Assembly (NCBI RefSeq): GCF_003664035.1
Contig: NZ_RCCK01000013.1
Span: 558,001-622,000 of the forward strand
Direction: 5' to 3'
Source: Pedobacter alluvionis
Lineage (GTDB): Bacteria; Bacteroidota; Bacteroidia; Sphingobacteriales; Sphingobacteriaceae
Length of the DNA stretch: 64,000 nucleotides
Position numbers and translations under genes: made by a program. Shown one piece after another: positions 14,634-24,023 of this stretch; positions within the stretch are counted from its first letter, which is position 1, and the number at the start of each line of letters is the position of its first letter. Below the pieces are notes generated by a model. It was not told the DNA's origin, made no database searches, and worked only from the letters and a program-made list of their open reading frames with translations.

Positions 14634-15360
14634 GCTAAGCATTGATATTGGAAATTCTGCCGTTAAGGTTGGTGTTTTTGCAAATAAAGAAATTGTTCAC
14701 CATCAGCGTTTCAATAAAATTGGGATACTTGATCTGGCTCAATTGATTGAGAAATTTTCACCGGCGAAGTCTATCATCAGTAGTGTTAACCAGGAAATTG
14801 GGCCATTAGAAGTTTTTTTAAAAAAACACACCAGCTATATCCGTTTTTCAACCATGTTGACAAATGGAGTGCATAACAGATATAAAACGCCGGCTACTTT
14901 AGGCCTGGATAGGTGGGCTGCAATTTTAGGCGCAAATGGTTTGCATCCAACAAATGCGAGTTTGGTGGTTGATGCAGGGACCTGTATTACTTACGATGTT
15001 TTAACCGGCTCGAAGGAATATTTTGGTGGAAGCATAAGTCCGGGTATTAACATGCGGTTTAAGGCAGTACACGAATTTACCGGCCGTTTGCCTTTGGTGG
15101 AGTGGGATGCAAATGAAGATATTGTGGAAGGTATTGATACACAATCGGCAATCAAGAACGGCGTTTTACAGGGAATAATAAACGAAATTGAAGGCTTTAT
15201 CGCCCTAAATAATAAAAAAGAAAGTGCTCTGAAGGTAATTATAACAGGGGGAGATGCTAATTTTTTGTATAAACAATTACAAAACAGCATCTTTGCGCCT
15301 CAAATTATAAAAGATCCTTACTTAGTATTAAAAGGATTAAATGAAGCTATTGCAGATTAA
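14626..15360 (+). CDS. coaX: Type III pantothenate kinase
   Basis: CoaX phosphorylates pantothenate to 4'-phosphopantothenate, the first step of coenzyme A synthesis. It is a cytosolic ASKHA-fold enzyme that needs a monovalent cation. The 244-residue sequence shows the phosphate-1 motif DIGNSAVK (7-14), GLDRWAA (93-99), VVDAGTCITYD (114-124, the phosphate-2 region with the catalytic Asp) and GGSISPG (134-140). The length is normal. The ATG at 14626 fits the family start (MRRLSIDIGNS). The outer-membrane-protein gene starts two bases after its stop, so the two are co-transcribed, an order common in Bacteroidota. Confidence 0.95.
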   Translation: MRRLSIDIGNSAVKVGVFANKEIVHHQRFNKIGILDLAQLIEKFSPAKSIISSVNQEIGPLEVFLKKHTSYIRFSTMLTNGVHNRYKTPATLGLDRWAAILGANGLHPTNASLVVDAGTCITYDVLTGSKEYFGGSISPGINMRFKAVHEFTGRLPLVEWDANEDIVEGIDTQSAIKNGVLQGIINEIEGFIALNNKKESALKVIITGGDANFLYKQLQNSIFAPQIIKDPYLVLKGLNEAIAD

Positions 15361-15361
15361 A

Positions 15362-16654
15362 ATGTACAAAAGAATAAATTATATTGCAGCCATACTCGTT
15401 CTAGTTTGTGGTTTAAGTGCTCAGGCACAGGTTACCACTTCATCACCATATTCAAGATATGGGCTTGGAAATATAAAAGGATCTTTATTGCCCCAGTTTA
15501 GGGCAATGGGCGGAATTTCTACCGCTGTAAGCAAAGTTACCGGTTTCAATAATATCAATATGCAGAATCCGGCATCTTATGCTGGTATTTCGTTAACCAC
15601 GATTGATATTGGTATGAGTGCAAGTGTAACCAACTTAACACGCAATAACTTAAGCGAATCAAGTTTCAATTCTACTTTTAGTCACCTGGCATTTGCAGCC
15701 CCGGTTACCAGAAGATCGGCATTGAGTTTTGGTATTTTACCATATTCAGATCTGGGTTATAATTACAGGAACACCGTGAAAGTTGATACCACAACCCTGA
15801 ATCAACTTTATGAAGGAGAAGGTGGTTTATCAAAAGCTTATTTGGGCTATGGTTACCGTTTTGGCGACCATTTAAGGATTGGTGGTAACCTGGAATATAT
15901 TTTCGGAAATCTTCAAACCAGCCGTGCTACTGAATTTAATAGCGCAAGTTCTTATAATGCAAAACTTCAGACCAAAAATAGTGTTGCGGGATTAAGCTAC
16001 TCTTACGGTATTCAGTACGATTTTACATTGGGTAAGAAAACGATTGTTACCTTAGGTTACTCTGGAAGCACTTCAGGAAAAATAAATTCAACATTAACTT
16101 CCTATGCTACGCTATATACAAGAGATCAGGATGGGAATGAAAGTACTGCAGCAGATACATTAAATACAGTAAATAACGGTAAATCTAATCTTACTTTACC
16201 CTTAACGCACAATTTTGGGATCGCTATCCAGCAGAATGACAAGTGGTTAATTGGTGCCGATTTTAGGATGGGCAAATGGTCTGCAACAAGTATCAACAAT
16301 GTTAACCAGGGTTTACAGGATAGCTGGGGTGCTTCGTTGGGAGGTCAATGGACACCAGATGCATTTTCTTACAACAGTTACCTGAAACGTATAGATTACC
16401 GCATTGGCGTTAATTATGATAAAACTTATATTAAGATCGGTAATCAGGATATCAAACAAATGGGGGCATCATTAGGTTTTGGTTTCCCGTTACCTACTGC
16501 TAATGGTGGTACTGCATTTTATAAAATTAATTTTACAACAGAACTCGGACAACGAGGAACAATAAACAATAACCTGGTTAAGGAACAATATATTAATTTC
16601 CATTTAGGTTTTACTTTGAATGATACCTGGTTCCGTAAGTACCGTGTTGATTAA
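15362..16654 (+). CDS. Outer-membrane beta-barrel protein downstream of coaX
   Basis: A 430-residue protein. The ATG at 15362 is preferred over 15341 because it starts a clean signal peptide (MYKRINYIAAILVLVCGLSAQAQ). The mature part begins VTTSSPYSRYGLGNIKG and continues with RAMGGISTAVS and NMQNPASYAGI, a pattern seen in OmpP1/FadL-like barrel proteins of Bacteroidota. Alternating polar and aromatic strands run to the end. It probably sits in the outer membrane; cargo unknown. The neighbours, coaX before and lptC after (stop and start overlap as TAATG), place it in a cell-envelope operon. Confidence 0.75.
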   Translation: MYKRINYIAAILVLVCGLSAQAQVTTSSPYSRYGLGNIKGSLLPQFRAMGGISTAVSKVTGFNNINMQNPASYAGISLTTIDIGMSASVTNLTRNNLSESSFNSTFSHLAFAAPVTRRSALSFGILPYSDLGYNYRNTVKVDTTTLNQLYEGEGGLSKAYLGYGYRFGDHLRIGGNLEYIFGNLQTSRATEFNSASSYNAKLQTKNSVAGLSYSYGIQYDFTLGKKTIVTLGYSGSTSGKINSTLTSYATLYTRDQDGNESTAADTLNTVNNGKSNLTLPLTHNFGIAIQQNDKWLIGADFRMGKWSATSINNVNQGLQDSWGASLGGQWTPDAFSYNSYLKRIDYRIGVNYDKTYIKIGNQDIKQMGASLGFGFPLPTANGGTAFYKINFTTELGQRGTINNNLVKEQYINFHLGFTLNDTWFRKYRVD

Positions 16655-17226
16655 TGAAACTGAAAGCATTTTTATATGGTCTGTTTCTGGTGTTGCCTTT
16701 TTTTCTGGCTTCCTGTGGCGATGATGATCTAAAAAAAGCAAACTCAGTTTCGATAAATAAGACCATCCTATCTCGCGACCGCACTATAGGTGTGGATATT
16801 ATCTACAGCGATTCTGCGAGGATCAAAGCTAAAGGTGTGGCCCCGATACTGGATAAGGTTACGCCCGCTAATGGGAGTGCCTATCAGGAGATGATTAAAG
16901 GGGTAAACATTGATTTCTATAATCCTAACGGAACCATTGATGGAAATCTGGTATGCGATTATGCCATCAGAAAAGATAATGAGCTCAAAACCGAATTCAG
17001 GAAGAACGTGGTGGTGAAAAGCAGTAAAGGTGATACCTTCTCCTCTCAGGAACTAATCTGGGATGAATCGAAGAAAATTTTCTATTCCAATCAGCGGGTG
17101 TATGTTAAGGGAGTAGACGGAAGCGTAGGAGAAGGGATAAATTTCAAGGCACCACAGGATTTTAGTACCTACGAAATGGATAGCGGAAACGGTGAATTGA
17201 ATATGAAAGAAGGCGTAGCGCTTTAA
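16654..17226 (+). CDS. lptC: LPS export lipoprotein LptC
   Basis: A 190-residue protein with a lipoprotein signal peptide: hydrophobic stretch LYGLFLVLPFFLASC with Cys 21 as the lipidation site, then GDDDLKKAN. The soluble part fits the LptC/OstA fold: GVDIIYSDSARIKAKG, then repeated short beta strands (VNIDFYNPNGTIDGNLVCDYA; SSQELIWDESKKIFYSNQRVYV). In the Lpt bridge LptC accepts lipopolysaccharide from LptBFG and hands it to LptA. E. coli LptC has a membrane helix; Bacteroidota versions are commonly lipoproteins. The start overlaps the previous stop (TAATG). Confidence 0.85.
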   Translation: MKLKAFLYGLFLVLPFFLASCGDDDLKKANSVSINKTILSRDRTIGVDIIYSDSARIKAKGVAPILDKVTPANGSAYQEMIKGVNIDFYNPNGTIDGNLVCDYAIRKDNELKTEFRKNVVVKSSKGDTFSSQELIWDESKKIFYSNQRVYVKGVDGSVGEGINFKAPQDFSTYEMDSGNGELNMKEGVAL

Positions 17227-17233
17227 CTGATGT

Positions 17234-17350
17234 AAAATGGAAGATGTAAAATGGATCAGGTATTAAGAATCCTATTGAAATCTCTCAGCTTTGAAGTCAA
17301 TTTTAACGGTAAATCTTTCATCTTCCATTTGCCATTTTACCTCTTCCATC
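17234..17350. repeat. Imperfect inverted and direct repeat between lptC and ppiD-like gene
   Basis: GATGTAAAATGG (17228-17239 and again near 17244-17255) is followed at about 17318-17350 by complementary pieces (CATCTTCCATTTGCC, ATTTTACCTCTTCCATC). The whole could fold into a long imperfect stem. It looks like a mobile intergenic repeat or an attenuating structure rather than a gene. Confidence 0.5.
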
Positions 17351-17459
17351 CCCTTAATAATTAAGCGCTTGATAAATAAAATTTTGTGTTTTCTTTTTTA
17401 AGGCAAATTTGTATCTTGCGCCCTCTTAAAAAAGAACTAAATAAATTTATAATTACAAT

Positions 17460-19544
17460 ATGGGATTAATGACATTTTTGCGCAACCGTGCAGGCTATAT
17501 TCTGGTCTTTGCAATCGGTTTTGCAATTGTTGCGTTTTTAGTAGGTGATGCAATTAACGTGGGTAAACCTTTTTGGTCGGCAAATCAAAAAGTTGTAGGG
17601 TCTATAGATGGTAACGACATCAATATCGATGAGTTCGGACCAAAGGTTGATCAGGGTGTAAACCAGATGAAACAACAATATGGTGGAAGTGCTAATGCAC
17701 AAATGACCGCTATGGCTGTTGATCAGGCATGGAATGCAGAGCTGGCAAAAGTTTTGTTAACTAAAGAATATGATCGTTTAGGTTTAACGGTATCAGAAGA
17801 TGAGTTGTTGGATTTATTACAAGGTCAGAATCCCAGCCCGTTGATTAAACAGTATTTTTCTAATCCTCAAACCGGGCAGTTAGACCGTGCAACCCTGATG
17901 AATTTTTTGAAATCGAAAGAACCTCAGGCTTTGCAACAATCTACCATGTTACAGGAGGAGATTAAAAACCAGGCGTTACAAACCAAATATTCTAATTTAA
18001 TCCGTAACTCGGTTTATGTAACTTCATTAGAAGCTACAGATGAGTATAATAACCGTAACAAACTGGCTAACTTTAAATATGTAAGCTTAGATTATGCTTC
18101 AATTCCTGATAAGTCAGTTAAATTAACTGATGCTGATTATTCAGAATATTATGATCAGAACAAAGCGCGTTTCAATAATCCGCAGGAAACACGTGCTTTT
18201 GAGTATGTTACGTTCAGCATCAGCCCAAATAAAGCAGATTCATTGGCTATCAAAGCTCAGGTAGATAAAATTGCCGCTGATTTCCAGGTAGCTAAAAACG
18301 ATTCACTTTTCGCCGCAATTAATTCAGACGTTAAAGTTCCATTCACTTATATCACAAAAGGTAAATTAGATCCGGCTGTTGATTCGGCAGTATTCGCTTT
18401 GCCTGCAGGCAGTTTTTATGGTCCGAAATTAAGCGGTAACTCGTACAAAATTGTGAAAGTGGTTGCTACCCGTATCTCTCCTGATTCGGTAAAAGCAAGC
18501 CACATTTTAATCGATCCGGCTAAAGTTGGTGGAGAAGATAAAGCGATCAAACTTGCTGACTCCTTAAAAGGATTAATTTTAAAGGGTGGTAATTTTGCTG
18601 AACTGGCTAAAAACTACAGTATAGATCCTTCTAAAGATAAAGGTGGTGAGTTGGGTACTTTTGCACGTGGCGTAATGGTTCCTGAATTTGAAAATGCTGC
18701 TTTTGATGGTAAAACAGGAGATATTAAAGTTGTAAAATCTCAGTTTGGTTACCATATTCTTAAAATTGAAAAACAGATCGGTTCATCTAAGGTAGCTAAA
18801 TTGGCTTATGTAGAAAAAGCATTGGCAGCAAGTAGTAAAACCCAGGCAGCTGCTTATAAAGCGGCAAGCAGTTTCTTAACAGATGTAAAAGGTAATGATT
18901 TTAGTAAATTTGCAACCCAAAAAGGATTGAAAGTAGCTGTAGCTGATAAGGTAGCTGCAACACAAGGATTTGCTGCAGGTTTAGATAACCCACGTAAACT
19001 AATCCAGGATGCTTACGCGGCAGATAAAGGTGATGTTTTACCTGAAATTTATACCATGAGCAATGCTTACGTGGTAGCCCGCTTAACCAACATCAGCCCG
19101 AAAGGTATTTTATCATTAGCTGATGTGAAAAAAGAAATCGAACCGATGGTAATCAATGCGGTTAAAGCAAAACAATTGAAAGAAAAATTAGCTAGTGCAG
19201 GTAAAGGAAGTATCGATCAGATTGCGGCTAAAGTTGCCCGTCCGGTTAATCCAGTACAGAACGTAGTATTTGCCAATCCTGTAATTCCAGGTGTTGCACA
19301 AGAAAATGCATTGGTAGGTAGTGTATTTGGTTCACAACCAGGCAAATTATCTGCTCCTGTTCAAGGTGAGCGTGGTGTATATGTATTTACTGTTGATGGA
19401 TTTACAAACCCTGCACCAATTGCAAATATGTTTAAACAAAAAGAAAGCATGTTGTTAAGTTTAGGTCAGCGTTCATTGGGATCAGCTTTCCAGGCTTTAC
19501 AGGAAAATGCCAAGATAAAAGACAATCGTGTGAAATTCTATTAA
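17460..19544 (+). CDS. ppiD: PpiD-like membrane-anchored peptidyl-prolyl isomerase/chaperone
   Basis: A 694-residue protein. The N-terminal membrane helix (about 12-32, GYILVFAIGFAIVAFLVGDA) anchors a periplasmic chaperone. A SurA/PpiD N-terminal domain follows (VVGSIDGNDINIDEFGPKV). A parvulin domain lies at about residues 345-440: KASHILIDP, the central NYSIDPSKDKGGELGTFARG, then PEFENAAFD and FGYHILKIE. The order and length match PpiD, which helps newly secreted outer-membrane proteins fold at the Sec exit. A possible -7 element (TATCTTGC, 17412-17419) lies 41 bases upstream. A terminator follows the gene, making it a single transcript unit. Confidence 0.92.
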   Translation: MGLMTFLRNRAGYILVFAIGFAIVAFLVGDAINVGKPFWSANQKVVGSIDGNDINIDEFGPKVDQGVNQMKQQYGGSANAQMTAMAVDQAWNAELAKVLLTKEYDRLGLTVSEDELLDLLQGQNPSPLIKQYFSNPQTGQLDRATLMNFLKSKEPQALQQSTMLQEEIKNQALQTKYSNLIRNSVYVTSLEATDEYNNRNKLANFKYVSLDYASIPDKSVKLTDADYSEYYDQNKARFNNPQETRAFEYVTFSISPNKADSLAIKAQVDKIAADFQVAKNDSLFAAINSDVKVPFTYITKGKLDPAVDSAVFALPAGSFYGPKLSGNSYKIVKVVATRISPDSVKASHILIDPAKVGGEDKAIKLADSLKGLILKGGNFAELAKNYSIDPSKDKGGELGTFARGVMVPEFENAAFDGKTGDIKVVKSQFGYHILKIEKQIGSSKVAKLAYVEKALAASSKTQAAAYKAASSFLTDVKGNDFSKFATQKGLKVAVADKVAATQGFAAGLDNPRKLIQDAYAADKGDVLPEIYTMSNAYVVARLTNISPKGILSLADVKKEIEPMVINAVKAKQLKEKLASAGKGSIDQIAAKVARPVNPVQNVVFANPVIPGVAQENALVGSVFGSQPGKLSAPVQGERGVYVFTVDGFTNPAPIANMFKQKESMLLSLGQRSLGSAFQALQENAKIKDNRVKFY

Positions 19545-19565
19545 TTAGAAAATACGTAATTTTGT

Positions 19566-19600
19566 AACCGTTCCGATGATCAGTCGGGACGGTTTTTTTA
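19566..19600 (+). terminator. Rho-independent terminator after the PpiD-like gene
   Basis: AACCGTTCCGA (19566-19576) pairs with TCGGGACGGTT (19584-19594) over 11 positions with one G-T pair, followed by a run of T. The next gene starts only 10 bases later. Confidence 0.92.
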
Positions 19601-19609
19601 TTTAAGGCC

Positions 19610-20125
19610 ATGGAAATTCAGGAAAACATCATAAATAAAGTTGCCAATAGCGGTTTAATTACTTTAAACCTCGAAGATTTTTATCCTAAAGGCGAAAGGG
19701 TAGTTTACGATATCGTAGATAATTTGTTTCACGGATTAATGCTGAGGGAAAAAGATTTCCGGGCATTTATAAAGGAGCACGATTGGGCGCAGTATCAGGA
19801 TAAGAATGTGGCCATCACCTGCTCTGCAGATGCCATTGTACCTACATGGGCATATATGCTGCTGGCCAATAAGCTAAAGCCCTATTCGAATGAAGTAGTA
19901 TTTGGAGACTTAAATACATTAGAAGCTGTTTTGTTTACCAAGGCATTAGCTAAAATCAATCCGCAGGATTATGCGAACGAACGTGTGGTAGTAAAAGGGT
20001 GTGGCGAAATTGATGTGCCGGTTGCTGCTTATGTAGAAGTTACCAATTTGCTTACCCCGGTAGTTAAAAGCATTATGTTTGGAGAGCCCTGCTCTACTGT
20101 TCCTGTATATAAAAGAAAAGATTAA
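19610..20125 (+). CDS. DUF2480 family protein
   Basis: A 171-residue cytosolic protein that fits the Bacteroidota DUF2480 family across its length. Recognisable segments are the start IINKVANSGLITLNLEDFYP, the middle DNLFHGLMLREKDFR and KEHDWAQYQDKNVAITCSADAIVP, and the end YVEVTNLLTPVVKSIMFGEPCSTVPVYK. No catalytic motif is known. The terminator of the previous gene lies just upstream, so the gene needs its own promoter, which I could not place with confidence. It stands 99 bases before the DUF3108 gene. Confidence 0.85.
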   Translation: MEIQENIINKVANSGLITLNLEDFYPKGERVVYDIVDNLFHGLMLREKDFRAFIKEHDWAQYQDKNVAITCSADAIVPTWAYMLLANKLKPYSNEVVFGDLNTLEAVLFTKALAKINPQDYANERVVVKGCGEIDVPVAAYVEVTNLLTPVVKSIMFGEPCSTVPVYKRKD

Positions 20126-20224
20126 ATTTTGGATTGCTTTTTGTATATCTTCATACAGGAAAGAACTTATTCTGGTTTTAGGAAATGGTTTTCCCTGCAA
20201 CACACACAAATGCATACAAAAGCA

Positions 20225-20998
20225 ATGAAAAAAATATTTTTAACTGTTACGGCTGGATTATGCAGTCTCTTCACCATGGCTCAGGAACTGCCCGTGAAGA
20301 AAGAAGCTATATTTCAGGAAGGCGAAGTTTTGCAATATAAACTAAGGTATGGGTTTATCACAGCCGCAGAAGCGACTATTAAGGTGGCTAATTCTGATTT
20401 AAAGTTTGATAACAGGCCTACCTATAAACTTACCGTTGATGCGCAAACTTCGGGAACTTTTGATGTTTTTTATAAGATAAGGGATCATTACGATTCGTAT
20501 ATCGATAAAACCAGCCTTTTGCCGTACTTCTACCAGGAGAATATCCGTGAGGCCAGTTATAAACGCCAGGATAAAGCGCGTTTTACGCAAAGTGCTAAAA
20601 AAGTAGTTTCGAACAGGGGGACATTTAACACGCCAACCGATCAGACTTTTGATCTGGTTTCGGCTTATTACTTTGCCCGGAGCCTGGATATGAGCAAAAT
20701 CAAAGTTGGCGATAAGTTTAAACTGAACTATTTTTTGGGCGATGAAATTTCGGCGCTTGAAGTAGAGTATGTAGGCAAAGAAACGGTTAAGAGTAAATTG
20801 GGTAATATCCGCTGTTTGAAATTTAGCCCGTCTATTAAGCCTGGGCGTATTTTTAAAAAGGATAGCCGGTTATACCTTTGGGTAACCGATGATGGAAATC
20901 GGGTGCCTGTAAAGGCACAGGTTGAAATATTGGTGGGAGCAGTTACGATGGAATTAAAATCGGCCAATGGGCTGAAATATGCTTTAGCAAAAGAATAA
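20225..20998 (+). CDS. DUF3108 domain-containing exported protein
   Basis: A 257-residue protein. The ATG at 20225 is preferred over a longer TTG frame from 20129 because it opens a signal peptide (MKKIFLTVTAGLCSLFTMAQ). The mature protein fits DUF3108: FQEGEVLQYKLRYGFITAAEATI, then DVFYKIRDHYDSYIDKTSLLPYFY and a long beta-rich part ending MELKSANGLKYALAKE. The family is a periplasmic, probably lipocalin-like or beta-barrel domain with no proven activity. Its stop overlaps the start of the DUF3109 gene (TAATG), so they are translated in tandem. Confidence 0.85.
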   Translation: MKKIFLTVTAGLCSLFTMAQELPVKKEAIFQEGEVLQYKLRYGFITAAEATIKVANSDLKFDNRPTYKLTVDAQTSGTFDVFYKIRDHYDSYIDKTSLLPYFYQENIREASYKRQDKARFTQSAKKVVSNRGTFNTPTDQTFDLVSAYYFARSLDMSKIKVGDKFKLNYFLGDEISALEVEYVGKETVKSKLGNIRCLKFSPSIKPGRIFKKDSRLYLWVTDDGNRVPVKAQVEILVGAVTMELKSANGLKYALAKE

Positions 20999-21564
20999 TG
21001 ATGATAGAAGTTGAACAGGTGCTGGTGCACGAAGATGTATTGAAGGAAAACTTTGTTTGTAATTTAAGCAAATGTAAAGGAATCTGCTGTGTGGAAGGTG
21101 ATTCTGGCGCACCTTTGGATCATGATGAAAAGGCTGTTTTGGAAGAGATCTATCCCAAAATAAAACACTTGTTAAACGAAAAAGGCATTAGAGCGATTGA
21201 AGAACAAGGCGTTTATGTAGTTGATGAAGATGGTGATTTAACCACCCCTTGTGTTGATAAAAATAAAGAATGCGCTTATGTGCTTTTTGAAGGCGGCATT
21301 ACCAAATGCGCTATCGAAAAAGCATACGAGCAAGGTATAGTAGACTGGCAAAAACCAATTTCCTGCCACCTCTACCCTATCCGGATAACCAAATATCCGG
21401 AATTTGAGGTCCTCAATTACGATCGCTGGCATATCTGCCATGATGCCTGCACTTTTGGCCGCGAACTTAAGGTTCCGGTATATAGCTTTTTAAAAGGACC
21501 GCTTATCCGTAAATACGGAGAAGAGTGGTATAAAGAACTGGAAAGTTCAGTAGCTGCGATGTAG
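20998..21564 (+). CDS. DUF3109 family Cys-rich protein
   Basis: A 188-residue protein with the DUF3109 pattern. The N-terminal part reads LSKCKGICCVEGDSGAPLDHDE, then TPCVDKNKECAYVLFEGG, ITKCAIEKAYEQG, ISCHLYPIRI and HICHDACTFGREL. At least nine cysteines are placed as in CxxCxxxCC-type metal-binding proteins, so an iron-sulfur cluster or zinc site is likely, but the metal is not known. It overlaps the DUF3108 stop. ATG at 20998 or at 21001 are both possible starts. Confidence 0.85.
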   Translation: MMIEVEQVLVHEDVLKENFVCNLSKCKGICCVEGDSGAPLDHDEKAVLEEIYPKIKHLLNEKGIRAIEEQGVYVVDEDGDLTTPCVDKNKECAYVLFEGGITKCAIEKAYEQGIVDWQKPISCHLYPIRITKYPEFEVLNYDRWHICHDACTFGRELKVPVYSFLKGPLIRKYGEEWYKELESSVAAM

Positions 21565-21771
21565 GTTTTCTTCCTGTGTTTGTCAGTATGAGTTGAGTAA
21601 TAGTAATTATTTGCTGGGCTTACGACGCTCTATCAGACTTTTGCTTTGCATCAATTTAAATACATATTTCATTGGATTTTTTACTATATCCTTCTTTTGA
21701 AACGGTATTCTCCTGTTAAACTAAAGTAATAAGAATCTCGAAACTAATTTTCAATTTATAGGTTTATAGTT

Positions 21772-21779
21772 TAACTTTG
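21772..21779 (+). promoter_or_regulatory. -7 promoter motif for the 70-residue gene
   Basis: TAACTTTG matches TAnnTTTG and lies 19 bases before the ATG at 21799. Confidence 0.5.
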
Positions 21780-21798
21780 TATTTCTAACTGAATATTT

Positions 21799-22011
21799 AT
21801 GAGCAATATCTCTGATCCTAAACCGGTGAAAAAGGGTAAAAGGATGGGCAATGAACATAATAAATTTGAAGCATCTTACACTCCTTTTTCAAAACACAAA
21901 TTCGAAGGGTGGCCTATTTTGTGGATTTTAATTGCCATATTTTTTATTTCTGCAATTTTATGGTATACAGGAACTGCGCCCCACCTAATTAAGTGGATAG
22001 ACAATAAATAA
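21799..22011 (+). CDS. Small single-pass membrane protein, unknown
   Basis: A 70-residue protein. The first 38 residues are hydrophilic and basic (PKPVKKGKRMGNEHNKFE). One hydrophobic helix follows (about 39-60, WPILWILIAIFFISAILWY) and the tail is short. The N-terminus would be cytoplasmic by the positive-inside rule. A promoter motif directly upstream supports expression. I do not recognise the family. It is isolated between the DUF3109 gene and the polysaccharide locus. Confidence 0.6.
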   Translation: MSNISDPKPVKKGKRMGNEHNKFEASYTPFSKHKFEGWPILWILIAIFFISAILWYTGTAPHLIKWIDNK

Positions 22012-22422
22012 AGATGTATTTTAAAAATAATAGAGGCTAAATTCAGCAATATGAATCATTGCGTTTCTGTAAAAAAAAGTTCAATGCATTTAAGAGAAGG
22101 TTAATTTGAGAACTGATCTTGGAGTCGATCATTTATTAATTTTTTATTATACTCTTGGTCTATTAATGATTTCTATCCGTTTGTAATATCTGAATATGCG
22201 GTATAAAGAAATTTTAATGTTTTGATGTTCATTTTATTCTTTGCTCATTCAGGAGCGTAAAGATAATTAAGATGCATATCATCTGTTAAATATAAAAAAT
22301 CAATAAGTGCGTTGCTATTTATTTTTTATATTAGAGAGGAGATTAGATGTTATGAATGCCAAAATTAGTTGTATTTCAGTTAAATCTAACTTACTTTAGC
22401 AGTTGAAAAACATATAATAACT
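22012..22422. other. 410-bp AT-rich intergenic region before rfbB
   Basis: Nothing coding is supported. The region should hold the promoter of the large polysaccharide locus, but no full TTTG/TAnnTTTG pair is visible. A near match (TACTTTAG at about 22391) lies 25 bases before the GTG start. A purine-rich stretch (GAGAGGAGATTAGATG) lies near 22334. Confidence 0.5.
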
Positions 22423-23475
22423 GTGAAGAAAATCTTAATCACCGGTGGTGCGGGCTTTATAGGCTCTCATGTAGTCCGCCGTTTTGTAAATAACTATCCT
22501 CAGTATGAAATTGTCAATTTAGACAAACTTACCTATGCTGGTAACCTGGCTAATTTAACTGATATTGAGAATAAGCCCAACTATAGGTTTGTAAAACAAG
22601 ATATTACGGATGCTAACGCAATGTTCGATCTGTTTAAAACAGAAGATTTTGATGCCGTGATTCACCTTGCAGCAGAAAGCCATGTAGATCGCTCAATCAG
22701 CGATCCAACAGCTTTCGTAATTACCAATGTAATCGGCACAGTGAATTTATTAAATGCTGCCCGCGAATACTGGAAAGGTGATTATGACAGAAAACGTTTT
22801 TACCATGTAAGTACCGATGAGGTATATGGTGCTTTAGGTGAAGAAGGCATGTTTACCGAAACTACTGCTTATGATCCACATAGCCCCTATTCAGCGTCAA
22901 AAGCCAGTTCAGATCATTTTGTAAGGGCATATCACGATACTTATGGTATGGATTGTGTGATTTCCAATTGCTCAAACAATTATGGTTCTCATCATTTTCC
23001 AGAGAAGCTGATTCCCTTGGCGATCAATAACATTAAAAATAATAAGGCTGTACCTGTTTATGGTAAAGGTGAAAATGTGCGCGATTGGTTATGGGTGGAA
23101 GATCATGCCAGGGCAATTGATGTAATTTTCCACAATTCGAAAACCGGTGATACTTACAATATTGGAGGACATAACGAGTGGAAAAATATCGATCTGATCA
23201 ATTTGCTTTGTACGATTATGGATCAAAAACTTGGTCGCGAACCAGGAGAATCAGCTAAATTAATTACTTATGTTACCGATCGTGCCGGTCATGATTTGCG
23301 TTACGCCATCGATTCCAGTAAGCTGCAAAGTCAATTGGATTGGGTGCCAAGCTTACAGTTTGAAGAAGGTTTAGCCAAAACGGTTGATTGGTACCTGCAA
23401 AATGAAGATTGGTTAAACAATGTAACTTCGGGCAATTATCAATCCTACTACGAACAACAGTACAGCAACAAATAA
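22423..23475 (+). CDS. rfbB: dTDP-glucose 4,6-dehydratase
   Basis: RfbB converts dTDP-glucose to dTDP-4-keto-6-deoxyglucose, the second step of dTDP-L-rhamnose synthesis. The 350-residue extended SDR shows GGAGFIGSH (8-16), the family motif STDEVYG (catalytic Thr-Asp-Glu about residues 130-133) and YSASKASSDH (Tyr 156, Lys 160). The start is GTG at 22423; an in-frame ATG is not available upstream because a stop lies just before. It leads the rfbBCDA cluster and overlaps rfbC (TAATG). Confidence 0.97.
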   Translation: MKKILITGGAGFIGSHVVRRFVNNYPQYEIVNLDKLTYAGNLANLTDIENKPNYRFVKQDITDANAMFDLFKTEDFDAVIHLAAESHVDRSISDPTAFVITNVIGTVNLLNAAREYWKGDYDRKRFYHVSTDEVYGALGEEGMFTETTAYDPHSPYSASKASSDHFVRAYHDTYGMDCVISNCSNNYGSHHFPEKLIPLAINNIKNNKAVPVYGKGENVRDWLWVEDHARAIDVIFHNSKTGDTYNIGGHNEWKNIDLINLLCTIMDQKLGREPGESAKLITYVTDRAGHDLRYAIDSSKLQSQLDWVPSLQFEEGLAKTVDWYLQNEDWLNNVTSGNYQSYYEQQYSNK

Positions 23476-24023
23476 TGGAAATTGAACAAACAGGATTAAA
23501 AGACTGTCTGATTATTAAACCCAGGGTATTTGAAGATCCAAGAGGTTATTTTTTCGAAAGTTTTAATCAATATACCTTTGAAGAGAAAACAGGTTTATCT
23601 GGCAGGTTTGTTCAGGATAACCAATCTTATTCTTCCTATGGTGTAATCCGTGGCTTACATGCTCAAACAGGAGAGTTTGCACAGGCAAAACTGGTGCGTG
23701 TAACCAAAGGTGAAGTACTGGATGTTGCCGTTGATGTACGCCCGGGTTCACCGACTTATGGCAAACATATTGCCGTACGTTTAAGTGCCGAAAATAAATT
23801 ACAGTTATACATTCCCAGAGGGTTTGTACATGGCTTTTCTGTTTTAAGTGAAACCGCAGAGTTTTTATATAAATGCGATAACTTTTTCAATAAAGCATCA
23901 GAAACAGGAGTAATTTATAATGACAAGGATTTGAATATCGATTGGTTAATCCCAGAAAAGGATCAGGCAATTTCGGATAAAGATCTACTTTTAAAACCAT
24001 TTGCCGAACTCCAGCATATATGA
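23475..24023 (+). CDS. rfbC: dTDP-4-dehydrorhamnose 3,5-epimerase
   Basis: RfbC epimerises C3 and C5 of dTDP-4-keto-6-deoxyglucose. The ATG at 23475 overlaps the rfbB stop and gives 182 residues; the longer TTG frame from 23409 lies inside rfbB. Family motifs are present: FEDPRGYFFESFNQYTFEE, VIRGLHAQ with the catalytic His, and IPRGFVHGFSVLSETAEFLYKCDNFF. Cupin fold. The next gene starts four bases before its stop (ATGA overlap). Confidence 0.96.
   Translation: MEIEQTGLKDCLIIKPRVFEDPRGYFFESFNQYTFEEKTGLSGRFVQDNQSYSSYGVIRGLHAQTGEFAQAKLVRVTKGEVLDVAVDVRPGSPTYGKHIAVRLSAENKLQLYIPRGFVHGFSVLSETAEFLYKCDNFFNKASETGVIYNDKDLNIDWLIPEKDQAISDKDLLLKPFAELQHI

Noticed and set aside
1..22000. tRNA or rRNA genes, and a riboswitch in any leader
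   Set aside because: No cloverleaf, conserved rRNA segment or known riboswitch core was recognised by eye in the gaps; leaders here are short.
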